From Nostoc sp. UHCC 0702 (GTDB lineage Bacteria; Cyanobacteriota; Cyanobacteriia; Cyanobacteriales; Nostocaceae), in contig CP071065.1 in NCBI GenBank assembly GCA_017164015.1, forward strand, positions 8,089,501 to 8,153,500: a stretch of DNA of 64,000 nt. Direction: 5' to 3'. The translations under genes were made by a program, and so were the position numbers. This document shows positions 43,647-52,627 of this stretch, one piece after another; the stretch's first letter is position 1; every line of letters begins with the position of its first letter. Under the pieces are notes generated by a model. That model was not told the DNA's origin and made no database searches. It worked only from the letters and a program-made list of their open reading frames with translations.

Positions 43647-44146
43647 TATTAACGAATAATTCAGCTATTTACATGGGATCTGCAAAATAATGGAATATTT
43701 GAACTGTGCAGCAGAACAGCCTAAACCCGCAATCTCCTGCAATTCCATCTATTTTCTCCCTAACAATGCTTACAAAGGTGAGTGTTTGCCTATTTCTGTG
43801 GACGCGATCGCCCATAGTTGAAGCTTCTTCACAATTACGACTTTCAAAAATTAAAGATTTTACTTAGAGCAATATATCTAAATATTTAACCTGCATAATA
43901 GCATATGTAAATTCACTGTTGCTTTAACTGTTTTTTATATAAAATAGCTATTTTTTCAAAATAAACTGCATATTTACTTATGTCTTAAGATGTATTATTA
44001 AACATGACAAAATTTTTAAAAAGCCAGATTTTAAAGAGTTATTCAAGTCAGCCAATTACTCTTGTTATGAAGAATTATTGAGAGATATCCTAATAACGTT
44101 GGGTTAACGTTCACCAAAAAATATTCTGAAAACAAGATAGAAAATC
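43647..44146. other. Intergenic region, no gene seen
   Basis: These 500 AT-rich bp lie between divergent genes (lipoprotein minus, PEP-CTERM plus). There is a single HIP1-like site at about 43804. I see no ORF or structured RNA. Confidence 0.4.
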
Positions 44147-45190
44147 ATGCCAAAATTCAAGGTTATATCTAGGCTGATAGCAGCATCTACAATTAGCATT
44201 GGCTTCTTATCTATTGCATCTACTGCTCATGCCGTCAATTTAACTCCTCAAGAAGAAGGAGAAATTAAACTCACAAATCTGGAATGTCTGAATAGTATCA
44301 GCGGTCTAATCCCCAAATGTCTAGATACCAGTTCGGGTAAATACGGTTACACAGTCACCAGTTTGAATTTCGATCCACAATTTTCAGCTAGCCGCTTGTT
44401 TGCGGATAAAAGGAATACTCCAAACGATTACTCACAATTTGGACTTCAGTTTTTGGCACAGGATGCAGGTACTAATACTGCTTTAGACATTGTTTGGTTG
44501 CGTCCAGTAGCCTATAGCCCTGATGTCGAGAAAAAAGACTCGCCTAAGTCTAGTACTACCAAACAGACTATTGATGCTCCCCCAGGAGCTAGCATTGGTA
44601 CAGTAACGGTGACAGCACCCACTACAACAGTAACAACAACAGCTGCTGATGGTAAAAAAACCATCAAGAACATTACTGTTGAAACAACAACAGTTACCAA
44701 GCAAACTAAAGTTAAAGGCGTAACCAAGCTAATACAAGAGATTAGTACTAAGACCATTACTCAAACAACGACAATTACCCCAGGTAAGCCTGCTGAAAAA
44801 GGGCAGTTAGAAGTTGGTAAATTCCAATTTGATTTCAAAAATCCATTGTCAGGAATCAGGTTTAATTTCTTTGATATTGAAGACTCGAATTACTCAGGAA
44901 TTTTGAGTTACACCAATAGTCAGGGCAAAACTATTTCAATTAAGGAATTGCTTACTGGCAAAGAAGATGGTAATGTACAGTCACCGATTCTCAATGATGT
45001 GCAATCGTTTGTAGTTCAACTGGGTAATCCTGGTTTTAAATACGGCTACGACGATACCCTGTTTAATACTGGTGATGGTGTGAATTTACAAATAGAAACT
45101 GTTCCCGAACCTGCTACTATGGCTGGTTTGGGTGCTTTGGCTATGCTAGGTATAATGAGCAGACGCCAACGCAAAAATAAAACTGCATAA
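44147..45190 (+). CDS. PEP-CTERM sorting-domain protein with Thr-rich insert
   Basis: The 347-residue protein has a signal peptide (LIAASTISIGFLSIASTAHA, ~8-28) and a C-terminal PEP-CTERM anchor (VPEPATMAGLGALAMLGIMSRRQRKNK). The middle holds a ~65-residue Thr/Val/Lys-rich stretch (~150-220: TVTAPTTTVTTTAADGKK and similar), which splits an otherwise globular secreted domain. It is likely exported and processed by an exosortase-type system and carried on the surface or in the matrix. Function is unknown. Confidence 0.85.
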   Translation: MPKFKVISRLIAASTISIGFLSIASTAHAVNLTPQEEGEIKLTNLECLNSISGLIPKCLDTSSGKYGYTVTSLNFDPQFSASRLFADKRNTPNDYSQFGLQFLAQDAGTNTALDIVWLRPVAYSPDVEKKDSPKSSTTKQTIDAPPGASIGTVTVTAPTTTVTTTAADGKKTIKNITVETTTVTKQTKVKGVTKLIQEISTKTITQTTTITPGKPAEKGQLEVGKFQFDFKNPLSGIRFNFFDIEDSNYSGILSYTNSQGKTISIKELLTGKEDGNVQSPILNDVQSFVVQLGNPGFKYGYDDTLFNTGDGVNLQIETVPEPATMAGLGALAMLGIMSRRQRKNKTA

Positions 45191-45240
45191 AAGTTATTTT
45201 TGAGGCGTTGTATATTTGTCGGATAATTTTGATAGTTTTT

Positions 45241-45272
45241 GGGATAGGCGAAACGCCTATCCCTTATTTTTT
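45241..45272 (+). terminator. Intrinsic terminator after the PEP-CTERM gene
   Basis: A perfect 10-bp stem, GGGATAGGCG / CGCCTATCCC, with an AAA loop is followed by TTATTTTTT, 51 bp after the stop codon. Confidence 0.9.
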
Positions 45273-45283
45273 CGGGTGATTCA

Positions 45284-45475
45284 ATAGCCCTGACGACTAG
45301 AAGTCGCGCGCCACTTGCTCTACTTGGTGAATCCAGTCCCCGTCTTGGCTTGGCTATACAGACAAAACCCACCTCCGTGGGTTCAAAAGCCTTCATTTTG
45401 TATTAGTCCACGGAGGTGGACTAAGCTTTGTGTAGTAGCGAATTTTATTCGCCTAATACTTTTCAAACATCCTCT
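45284..45475. repeat. ~175-bp interspersed repeat, copy 4 (inverted, with insert)
   Basis: It is read in reverse: cgactagaagtcgc, aacccacctccgtgggtt, gtccacggaggtggac, gtagcgaattttattcgcc and the end cttttcaaacatcctct. Between the first two modules is an extra segment (gccacttgctctacttggtgaatccag...) of the GC-rich repeat type seen at 6665-6905. Confidence 0.78.
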
Positions 45476-45494
45476 TACTGATACAAATTCTTTC

Positions 45495-45590
45495 CCCCCT
45501 GCTCCCCTGCTCCCCTGCTCCCCTGCTCCCCTGCTCCCCCGCTCCCCTGCTCCCCTGCTCCCCTACTCCCCTGCTCCCCCGCTCTTATTT
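45495..45590. repeat. Tandem nonamer array (ctcccctgc)n, copy 3
   Basis: About ten copies of cccctgctc, inverted relative to 8364-8477, end 50 bp before polA. Confidence 0.9.
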
Positions 45591-45639
45591 CTTCACATCG
45601 GCTCTTCCCGTGACTGAAGCAAGTGGCTAGAATAGGGCT

Positions 45640-48561
45640 ATGTCTGAAAATTCTGCTTCTGTAACTGCAACACGCCCCACGTTCATCTTAGTAGATGGGC
45701 ACTCCCTGGCCTTTCGTTCCTACTTCGCTTTTGCCAAAGGGCGAGATGGCGGACTGCGTACCAAAACCGGGATTCCTACTAGTGTATGTTTTGGCTTCCT
45801 CAAGTCGCTGCTGGAGGTGATGGCTACACAACAGCCACAAGCAATGGCGATCGCTTTTGATTTGAGCGATATAACTTTTCGCCACGAAGCTGACGATACC
45901 TATAAAGCCGGTCGAAAAGAAACGCCAGAAGACTTTATACCAGATTTGAACAATCTGCAAGAATTACTTGATGGTTTCAATTTGCCAATTTTCACTGCAC
46001 CAGGTTACGAGGCAGATGATGTTTTAGGGACTTTAGCACAAAAAGCAACTGCCGCTGGGTATAAAGTGAAAATTTTGACAGGCGATCGCGATTTATTTCA
46101 ATTGATCGACCCAGACAAAGAAATTACTGTTTTAAATTTTAGTCCTGATGCTCTGAAGCGCTCTACAAATAGCATTACTGAATTTAGCACAGCAGAAGTT
46201 AAAGAAAAATTAGGCGTATTGCCTACACAAATTGTCGATTTTAAAGCCCTTTGTGGGGATAAATCAGATAATATTCCCGGAGTTAAGGGAATTGGAGAAA
46301 AGACAGCAGTACAGCTACTTAACACCTACGGTTCTCTTGAAGAAATTTATGCTGCTCTGGATCAAATTAAAGGAGCAAATCAGAAAAAACTTGCAGAAGG
46401 TAGAGAAGATGCCCAAAAGTCTCACTACTTGGCAAAAATAGTTGTAGATGTTCCTTTAGAAGTTGATTTTGAAACTTGTAAATTAAAAGGATTTGACACA
46501 AGTCTCCTGATACCAATTCTAGAAAAATTAGAATTCAAAACTTTTTTAGGTAAAGTCAACGAACTTCAGCAACGTTTTGGTGGCAAAGTTGAAGAAGCGC
46601 CAGAAGTAGAAACAACTGATACAGAAAACGAATTTGAAGACGAAGACCCTGATTTTTTCACTTTTGCTGAGACACAAGCCGCACAACAGCAATTTGTTTC
46701 TCAAATTCAGCCACAGATCATTAACACTGAAGCTAAACTTAGCGAGTTAGTGAATCTGTTGCAACAATTCACAAACCCAGATACACCAGTTGCTTGGGAC
46801 ACTGAAACTAGCGATTTAGAACCACGGGATGCTTCTTTAGTAGGAATTGGCTGCTGCTGGGGAACGAACCCAGATGAATCAGCTTATATTCCTATTAATC
46901 ACAAAACTGGGGAAAATTTAAATCAAGATATAGCACTAGAAGCACTACGCCCAATTCTGGAAAGTGCTGATTATCCTAAAACTTTTCAGAATGGTAAATT
47001 TGACCGCTTAGTTTTTCGCTGTCAGGGAATTAACTTGGCGGGAGTTGTGTTTGATCCGATGCTTGCAAGTTACGTGATCAATCCTGATACTAGCCATAAT
47101 TTGAGTGATTTGACCCTACGAAACTTGGGATTAACTCTGCAAAATTATCTAGAATTAGTTCCCAAGGGCAAAACTATTGCTGATATAGATATTAATGCGG
47201 TAGCAAATTATTGCTGTTTGCAAGTGTATGCAACATTTCAACTTGTGGCAAAATTGCGTGAGAAATTAGAGAAATTTCCAGCGTTGTATAAGTTATTGAA
47301 GGAAATTGAACAGCCGCTAGAAGCAGTTTTAGCGCAGATGGAATACACAGGTGTCCGCATTAATTCAGATTATCTCAAGGAACTTTCACAGCAGCTAGAA
47401 ACAGAGTTAGCAAAGTGGGAAGATCAAGCCATTGAAAAAGCTGGAGAAAAATTCAATTTGGGTTCTCCTAAACAATTGAGTCGAATATTTTTAATTAAAA
47501 TCAAAGAATTCACGAAATATTCTCGTAAGATTCAAAGCGGTTACTCTACAGATGCGGCGACTTTGGAAAAATTGCTAGAAGTTGATAAAAGCGGGTTGGT
47601 TGAAGCTATCATTGAGTATCGCACTTTATCTAAATTAAAGTCTACTTATGTTGATGCATTGCCAGCCTTGGTACGTCCAGATACTCAGCGGGTGCATACA
47701 GATTTCAACCAAACAGCAACATCAACTGGTAGGTTATCTTCTTCCAATCCAAATTTACAAAATATCCCCATTCGGACAGCTTTTAGTCGTCAAATCCGCT
47801 CATGCTTTTTGCCAGAACCAGGTTGGTTAATGGTGGCTGCTGATTACTCACAAATCGAGTTGAGAATTTTAGCTCATTTAAGCCAAGAACCAGTATTAGT
47901 GCAAGCATATCAGCAAAATCAAGATATTCATACTGTAACGGCAAAGTTAATCTTTGAAAAAGAAGATATTACATCAGATGAACGTAGGTTAGCAAAAACC
48001 ATCAATTTTGGTGTAATTTATGGAATGGGTTCTGTAAGGTTTTCGCGTTCAACAGGCATAGATAAAGCCACTGCTAACGAGTTTATTAAACGATTTAACG
48101 AACGTTATCCGAAAATTTTTGCATATTTGGAAGAGGTAAAAAAACAAGCGATCGCTCAAGGTTATGTAGAAACTATTCTCGGTCGTCGTCGTCATTTTGA
48201 TTTTACTAATAACAGTTTACGCAAATTAAAAAATAGCAATCCTCAAGACATTGATTTGAGTAAATTAAAGAATCTAGGTGCTTATGATGCGGGTTTACTA
48301 CGCTCTGCTGCCAATGCACCAATTCAAGGTTCCAGCGCTGATATTATTAAAATTGCGATGGTGAGATTGCATGAAATTTTGCAGAAATATCAAGCGCGTC
48401 TATTATTGCAAGTTCACGATGAATTAGTCTTTGAAGTTCCTCCCGATGAGTGGCAAGAATTACAACCGCAGATTAAATCTGTGATGGAAGATGCAGTGCA
48501 TTTGAGTGTGCCGTTAGTGGTAGATGTGCGTGCGGGTGAAAATTGGATGGAGACAAAGTGA
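45640..48561 (+). CDS. polA: DNA polymerase I
   Basis: The 973-residue protein has three domains. The 5'-nuclease is at ~1-310 (LVDGHSLAFRSYFA, ILTGDRDLFQLI, GDKSDNIPGVKGIGEKTA). The 3'-5' exonuclease is at ~370-560 (AWDTETSDLEP carries the Asp-x-Glu pair, so proofreading is probably active). The polymerase is at ~590-973 (TGRLSSSNPNLQNIPIRT, MVAADYSQIELRILAH, RRLAKTINFGVIYGM, LLQVHDELVFEVP). It fills repair gaps and removes RNA primers. Its length is normal for cyanobacterial Pol I. Confidence 0.97.
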   Translation: MSENSASVTATRPTFILVDGHSLAFRSYFAFAKGRDGGLRTKTGIPTSVCFGFLKSLLEVMATQQPQAMAIAFDLSDITFRHEADDTYKAGRKETPEDFIPDLNNLQELLDGFNLPIFTAPGYEADDVLGTLAQKATAAGYKVKILTGDRDLFQLIDPDKEITVLNFSPDALKRSTNSITEFSTAEVKEKLGVLPTQIVDFKALCGDKSDNIPGVKGIGEKTAVQLLNTYGSLEEIYAALDQIKGANQKKLAEGREDAQKSHYLAKIVVDVPLEVDFETCKLKGFDTSLLIPILEKLEFKTFLGKVNELQQRFGGKVEEAPEVETTDTENEFEDEDPDFFTFAETQAAQQQFVSQIQPQIINTEAKLSELVNLLQQFTNPDTPVAWDTETSDLEPRDASLVGIGCCWGTNPDESAYIPINHKTGENLNQDIALEALRPILESADYPKTFQNGKFDRLVFRCQGINLAGVVFDPMLASYVINPDTSHNLSDLTLRNLGLTLQNYLELVPKGKTIADIDINAVANYCCLQVYATFQLVAKLREKLEKFPALYKLLKEIEQPLEAVLAQMEYTGVRINSDYLKELSQQLETELAKWEDQAIEKAGEKFNLGSPKQLSRIFLIKIKEFTKYSRKIQSGYSTDAATLEKLLEVDKSGLVEAIIEYRTLSKLKSTYVDALPALVRPDTQRVHTDFNQTATSTGRLSSSNPNLQNIPIRTAFSRQIRSCFLPEPGWLMVAADYSQIELRILAHLSQEPVLVQAYQQNQDIHTVTAKLIFEKEDITSDERRLAKTINFGVIYGMGSVRFSRSTGIDKATANEFIKRFNERYPKIFAYLEEVKKQAIAQGYVETILGRRRHFDFTNNSLRKLKNSNPQDIDLSKLKNLGAYDAGLLRSAANAPIQGSSADIIKIAMVRLHEILQKYQARLLLQVHDELVFEVPPDEWQELQPQIKSVMEDAVHLSVPLVVDVRAGENWMETK

Positions 48562-48800
48562 TCAGCTAAATTGACAAATGACTCCCGCGATCGCTTCAAA
48601 GTCGGAGAGCGACTAGTATCCATCTCAGTCAACATCCATAACCTTGAAGTAAGTCTTCATCCTGGCAACCCAAATACTGGATGACAAAAACTTTTCTGGA
48701 GACATTTTTGCTAAATTCTTTAACAATGTCTCTGTGATGATTGTACAGTATATACTCATACAATCTCAGGAAAAAACATGAGATTTTAGGTTAGAATAAT

Positions 48801-48930
48801 TTGAAGCTTCAAATTTTCAAAGATTATTGCACAGCAGGAAATATAACAAAAACCGACGTGCTTAGAGAACTTATTAGAACTCTAAAAAATAATAAAAAGC
48901 CGTCCTATAAGGACGGGGCTTTAAACCCAT
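48801..48930 (+). pseudogene. Remnant of a ribbon-helix-helix gene and IS end
   Basis: The frame reads KLQIFKDYCTAGNITKTDVLRELIRTLKNN, like the C-terminal part of a CopG/RHH protein, with an in-frame stop just upstream (48792). A hairpin AAAGCCGTCC..GGACGGGGCTTT-like (48896-48922) follows, of the type seen at IS200/IS605 ends. The frame happens to run on into the DUF985 gene. I read it as mobile-element debris. Confidence 0.4.
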
Positions 48931-48965
48931 TTTTTGGTAACATTTGTAAAAACGATAGAACAGAT

Positions 48966-49421
48966 ATGGAAGCCGAGTACATTATACAAGCATTGCAACT
49001 CGTACCACATCCTGAAGGGGGGTTTTATCGGGAGATGTATCGATCAGATCAGGTCATAAAGACACCTTTTGGAGATCGCTCTGTTGCTACCTCAATTTAT
49101 TATCTCCTCCGTAGTGGTGAATATTCATCGTGGCATCGTATCAGGTCTGATGAACTGTGGTTTTATCATGCTGGTGTACCATTGTGTCTCAACTACCTTG
49201 ACGAGACCGATTCACACCGAGGCATACTACTGGGAGCCGATTTGAGAGACGGTACTCATCCTTACTATTGTTTGCCGCGCGGTACATGGTTTGGGGCGAT
49301 TCCTTCACAAGATGATAGTTTTTCTTTGGTGAGCTGCGTTGTTGCACCGGGCTTTGATTTTGCAGACTTTGAGTTGGCAAAAAGCGGAGTGTTCCCTCAG
49401 ATCAGCCGGGAGTTCTTATGA
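48966..49421 (+). CDS. DUF985 cupin-like protein
   Basis: I start at the ATG at 48966 (MEAEYIIQALQLVPHPEGGFYREMYRS), which gives 151 residues. The longer open frame to 48801 is made from IS debris. The cupin core is visible (TSIYYLLRSGEYSSWHRIRSDELWFYHAG, then PRGTWFGAIP and SCVVAPGFDFADFEL). DUF985 proteins are bacterial and plant cupins of unknown substrate. It stands just upstream of an IS630-type element, in an accessory region. Confidence 0.85.
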   Translation: MEAEYIIQALQLVPHPEGGFYREMYRSDQVIKTPFGDRSVATSIYYLLRSGEYSSWHRIRSDELWFYHAGVPLCLNYLDETDSHRGILLGADLRDGTHPYYCLPRGTWFGAIPSQDDSFSLVSCVVAPGFDFADFELAKSGVFPQISREFL

Positions 49422-49575
49422 ATGAGGTTCTCGTGAGATAGAAAGACTTAATATCAATTGATAATTCTAAAATACTACTCACTAGTACAGCACGGCGGAA
49501 ATAAACCAAGCATTATTGTGAGAAACTAAGAAAGTAGAGTCAAAGCAGTTTAGGCTGAAAACAAGGGAACCTGGT

Positions 49576-50076
49576 GTGGCACGATTAGCTGCAAAAGTAT
49601 TAAATTTGAACGAGAGCGATCGCTCACAACTCCAACAGTTGATCAACCGACACAATACGGCGCAACAAATAGTACTACGTGCAAAAATAATTCTCCTAGC
49701 GTCAGAGGGGAAAAATCATGGCGAAATTGCTCGATTATTAGATATAAGTCTTGATATGGCTCGTTTATGGCGAAACCGATGGTTGGAAAATAGCGATAAA
49801 GAGTTGTCTATTTTGCAGAGATTACAAGACTCAGAGCGTATTGGCGCACCAGTAAAATTTAGTATGGAGCAAGTAATCGAACTATTCGCCCTTGCATGTT
49901 CACCACCCGAAGACTATGGACGATCAATAAGTCATTGGACATCAAGAGAACTAGCGGACGAAATCATGAAACAAGGTATCATTGAAAGCATATCTGTCCG
50001 CCATGTTGGAAGATTATTAGAAGAAGCAGAACTTAAACCCCACCAGAGCCGCTACTGGTTAACCCCCCCCTCTTGA
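49576..50076 (+). CDS. IS630-type transposase, N-terminal half (orfA)
   Basis: The 166-residue product starts with GTG. It contains the helix-turn-helix DNA-binding part (HGEIARLLDISLDMARLWRNRWL, SISVRHVGRLLEEAELKPHQSRYWLTP). It stops just after a run of eight C (50063-50070). A +1 shift on that run joins it to the catalytic half downstream, as found for many two-frame IS630 elements. Confidence 0.85.
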   Translation: MARLAAKVLNLNESDRSQLQQLINRHNTAQQIVLRAKIILLASEGKNHGEIARLLDISLDMARLWRNRWLENSDKELSILQRLQDSERIGAPVKFSMEQVIELFALACSPPEDYGRSISHWTSRELADEIMKQGIIESISVRHVGRLLEEAELKPHQSRYWLTPPS

Positions 50077-50779
50077 TGAAGAATTTGACGCAAAAGTTGA
50101 AGATATTACTGGTTTATACATCAGTGCGATTGAACGTTATCAAAACGGAGAGCGTACAATATCGATTGATGAAATGACTGGGATTCAGGCTACAGAGCGT
50201 TTAGAAAAAGATTTACCAATGCGACCGGGTAAGGTTGAAAGACGGGAGTTTGAGTATATTCGTCACGGTACACAAAGCTTAATTGCTAGTTTCGATATTG
50301 CCACTGGTCAAATTGTTGAACCAAATTGTGGAAACACAAGAACCGAAGAAGATTTTGTCCAACATATTCGTCGAATTATTGAAAGCGACCCTCAGGCAAT
50401 CAAATGGCATTTGATTATGGACTGTCTTAATACTCACCAGTCGGAATCATTAGTTCGCTTTGTTGCACAAAAAGAAGATTTAAACATTGACCTTGGAATT
50501 AAGGGCAAAAGTGGCATTCTGAAATCGATGAAATCCCGTGCAGCTTTTTTGAGTGACCAAACACACCGAATTGTTTTCCATTACACACCCAAACATTCTT
50601 CTTGGCTCAACCAAATTGAAATTTGGTTCAGTATTTTGGTTCGCAAGTTACTCAAGCGTGCTAGCTTCAAAAGTCAGGATGACCTCAAAACCCGAATTCT
50701 CGAATTTATCGATTACTTTAATCAAACAATGGCTAAACCTTTTAAGTGGACATATAAGGGTAAAGTGTTGGCTATCTAA
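50063..50779 (+). CDS. IS630-type transposase, catalytic half (orfB)
   Basis: The frame is open from 50063 (first ATG at 50174). It reads LDEEFDAKVEDITGLY and holds the full DDE set: ISIDEMTGIQA (Asp), LIMDCLNTHQSE (Asp) and HSSWLNQIEIWFS (Glu). It has no good start of its own, so expression probably depends on frameshifting on the C8 run. All catalytic residues are kept, so it may be recent and active. Confidence 0.85.
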   Translation, partial: PPPLDEEFDAKVEDITGLYISAIERYQNGERTISIDEMTGIQATERLEKDLPMRPGKVERREFEYIRHGTQSLIASFDIATGQIVEPNCGNTRTEEDFVQHIRRIIESDPQAIKWHLIMDCLNTHQSESLVRFVAQKEDLNIDLGIKGKSGILKSMKSRAAFLSDQTHRIVFHYTPKHSSWLNQIEIWFSILVRKLLKRASFKSQDDLKTRILEFIDYFNQTMAKPFKWTYKGKVLAI

Positions 50780-50882
50780 TGCTTGGCTTATTTACGCCGA
50801 AGTGTACTAGTCAGTTATTTAGTATTTATGAACTTGTGACAGCTAGGGTGCGGAATCTGGGTTACAACTATTACTTTAAAAA

Positions 50883-51074
50883 TTATTGATCACTTTTCTG
50901 TCGATCCAACTTCTCTTGGATAGCTTGACGGCAGAACTCAGGAGGGTCATCTTGTGCTTTGATCGCTTCTTTCATTGACTCCGATACCCGAAAACTGATA
51001 TTAGCTTTTAACGGTTCCTCACCCTTGCGTTGTCCGGGTTCTAAGTTTTTTGGTGTACCATTGGGATTAGGCAT
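50883..51074 (-). CDS. Small ribbon-helix-helix-like protein, copy 1
   Basis: The 63-residue protein has a Gly/Pro/Asn-rich arm (MPNPNGTPKNLEPGQRKGEEP) and then a strand-helix-helix pattern (ANISFRVSESMKEAIKAQDDPPEFCRQAIQEKLD) like a CopG/MetJ-type DNA-binding protein. Its paralog at 51413 shares the last ~25 residues almost exactly. A perfect GC-rich palindrome lies 30 bp upstream (51104-51119) and may be its operator. Function is unknown. Confidence 0.7.
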   Translation of the reverse strand: MPNPNGTPKNLEPGQRKGEEPLKANISFRVSESMKEAIKAQDDPPEFCRQAIQEKLDRQKSDQ

Positions 51075-51103
51075 TGTTTAGAAGGGTAAATATAGCTTGA
51101 ATC

Positions 51104-51119
51104 GATTGCGCGCGCAATC
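51104..51119. promoter_or_regulatory. 16-bp perfect palindrome upstream of RHH copy 1
   Basis: GATTGCGCGCGCAATC stands in AT-rich DNA, 30 bp before the start codon of the 50883 gene. An operator role is inferred from the symmetry and position only. Confidence 0.45.
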
Positions 51120-51345
51120 AATTAAATTATTATTTGGTGGTGAATTAGCTTAGGAGGCAATAAACACCACTAAATATCCATATGATAAATGGACATTTCT
51201 ATTCTATGTTTTTACGTTCAAAATTTGAAGCCCTGACACTTCAAGAGTTACGTGCATAGTGTTAACGCTACGGTTTACTTTTTACTGGAAACCTTGGCTG
51301 CAAAGCCTCATACACCACCCTGATGGTGTTCACTATACTAGCCTT

Positions 51346-51380
51346 GCAAAGACTCGCAGCTAGCCTAGGGAGTCTTTTGT
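51346..51380 (-). terminator. Candidate terminator after RHH copy 2
   Basis: GACTC (51351-51355) and GAGTC (51370-51374) flank a CTAGC/CTAG-rich loop. On the minus strand the stem is followed by TTTGC and on the plus strand by TTTT. It is 33 bp past the stop codon of the 51413 gene. Confidence 0.45.
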
Positions 51381-51412
51381 TTTCCATAGTTTTCCAACTG
51401 TTACTTTAAAAA

Positions 51413-51604
51413 TTATTGACCACTTTTGTGTCTATCCAACTTCTCTTGGATAGCTTGACGACAGAATTCAGGAGGATCATCTTGTGCTTTCACCTGTTCC
51501 TTCATAGCCTTAGTCATACGTATATTCATTTTTTCAGTCAATGGTTCTTCTCTGTCAGTAGTAAACGGTTTTAAAGTTTCGGGATTACCTTTAGGATTTG
51601 GCAT
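51413..51604 (-). CDS. Small ribbon-helix-helix-like protein, copy 2
   Basis: I start at the ATG at 51604 (MPNPKGNPETLKPFTTDREEP), because this makes it 63 residues, the same as copy 1; the frame is open to 51637. The helix part reads MNIRMTKAMKEQVKAQDDPPEFCRQAIQEKLDRHKSGQ. The two copies and their upstream DNA form a ~530-bp tandem duplication. The upstream palindrome of copy 1 is not seen here. Confidence 0.7.
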   Translation of the reverse strand: MPNPKGNPETLKPFTTDREEPLTEKMNIRMTKAMKEQVKAQDDPPEFCRQAIQEKLDRHKSGQ

Positions 51605-51853
51605 TGTAAAAAAATATGAATACAAGTGCTGAAACACAAGGAAGCGGCTGTTTAATGATTATTTGTTGGTTCTTTCACTCGCCAAAGTTCAGATAACCAC
51701 TAAATATCCACATTAGAAATAGACATTTCTATTCTATAAAGTAGGGAATTTTTTTCTGGGAAAGTTTAGTAATAGGACTAGAAATTCCTCTTATTGTTTG
51801 AAGGAAGATAGAGTCAGGTAAAACAAACACTCATGTCACAGAGGAAAAGTTAA

Positions 51854-52627
51854 ATGGACGTAATCCCAGCAATTGATTTACTAGAAGGTCGCTGTGTAAG
51901 GCTTTATCAAGGAGACTATGAACGATCGCAAGTTTTTAGCGAAAATCCTGTTAATGTTGCTAAACAGTGGGTCGATGAAGGTGCTACTAGATTACACATA
52001 GTTGATTTAGATGGTGCAAAAGCAGGTACAATAGTAAACTTAGGAGCAATTGAAGCGATCGCTCAAGCGGTATCAGTGCCAATTGAAGTTGGTGGCGGAT
52101 TGCGCGATCGCGCTAGTGTGCAACAACTGTTCAATTTAGGCGTGCAGTGGGCAATTCTCGGCACCATCGCTGTAGAACAACCCCAGCTAGTACAAACACT
52201 CTGCGAAGAATTTCCCCAACAGATTATCATCGGCATTGATGCCCGTAACGGACTAGTAGCAACTCGTGGCTGGTTAGAAACCTCGGAAGTTTCAGCCACA
52301 CAATTAGCTGTGCAAATGCAAGAATTGGGTGCAGCCGCCATTATCTACACCGATATCCATCGTGATGGCACTCTTACAGGCCCCAATTTAGATGCCTTGC
52401 GAGAACTGGCTGCTGCCATTTCCATCCCTATAATTGCCTCTGGGGGAGTCAGTTCTGTCACAGATTTGTTGAGTCTATTGGCATTAGAACCACAAGGTGT
52501 CAGTGGTGTAATTGTGGGTCGTGCCTTGTATACTGGCGATATTTCTCTTAAAGAAGCATTACAAGCGATCGGCCCAGGCCGTATTCAAGACATTCCACCA
52601 AACTTAGATTTTTCTACTTTTGCTTGA
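51854..52627 (+). CDS. hisA: Phosphoribosyl-ProFAR isomerase HisA
   Basis: The 257-residue TIM barrel starts MDVIPAIDLLEGRCVRLYQGDY (catalytic Asp8) and has LGAAAIIYTDIHRDGTLTGPN (second Asp), VGGGLRDRASVQQ and ASGGVSSVTDLL phosphate sites. It opens the ring of ProFAR in histidine synthesis. AGGAAAAGTTAA precedes the ATG. No other his gene is in the window. Confidence 0.96.
   Translation: MDVIPAIDLLEGRCVRLYQGDYERSQVFSENPVNVAKQWVDEGATRLHIVDLDGAKAGTIVNLGAIEAIAQAVSVPIEVGGGLRDRASVQQLFNLGVQWAILGTIAVEQPQLVQTLCEEFPQQIIIGIDARNGLVATRGWLETSEVSATQLAVQMQELGAAAIIYTDIHRDGTLTGPNLDALRELAAAISIPIIASGGVSSVTDLLSLLALEPQGVSGVIVGRALYTGDISLKEALQAIGPGRIQDIPPNLDFSTFA

Larger units (their letters stand above)
49485..50807 (+). 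mobile_element. IS630-type insertion sequence, 1323 bp, inserted at TA
   Basis: Imperfect terminal inverted repeats of ~30 bp (GTACAGCACGGCGGAAATAA and, at the right end, the complement of GTACACTTCGGCGTAAATAA) are flanked on both sides by TA (49483-49484 and 50808-50809). The TA duplication is typical of IS630/Tc1-mariner elements. The interior encodes the transposase in two overlapping frames. Confidence 0.92.

Noticed and set aside
43804..43811. HIP1-type GCGATCGC sites as regulatory sites
   Set aside because: They occur throughout genes and spacers of such genomes and carry no local meaning here.
44483..44757. Cys/Val-rich minus-strand frames within the PEP-CTERM gene
   Set aside because: They are antisense shadows of the Thr-rich insert.
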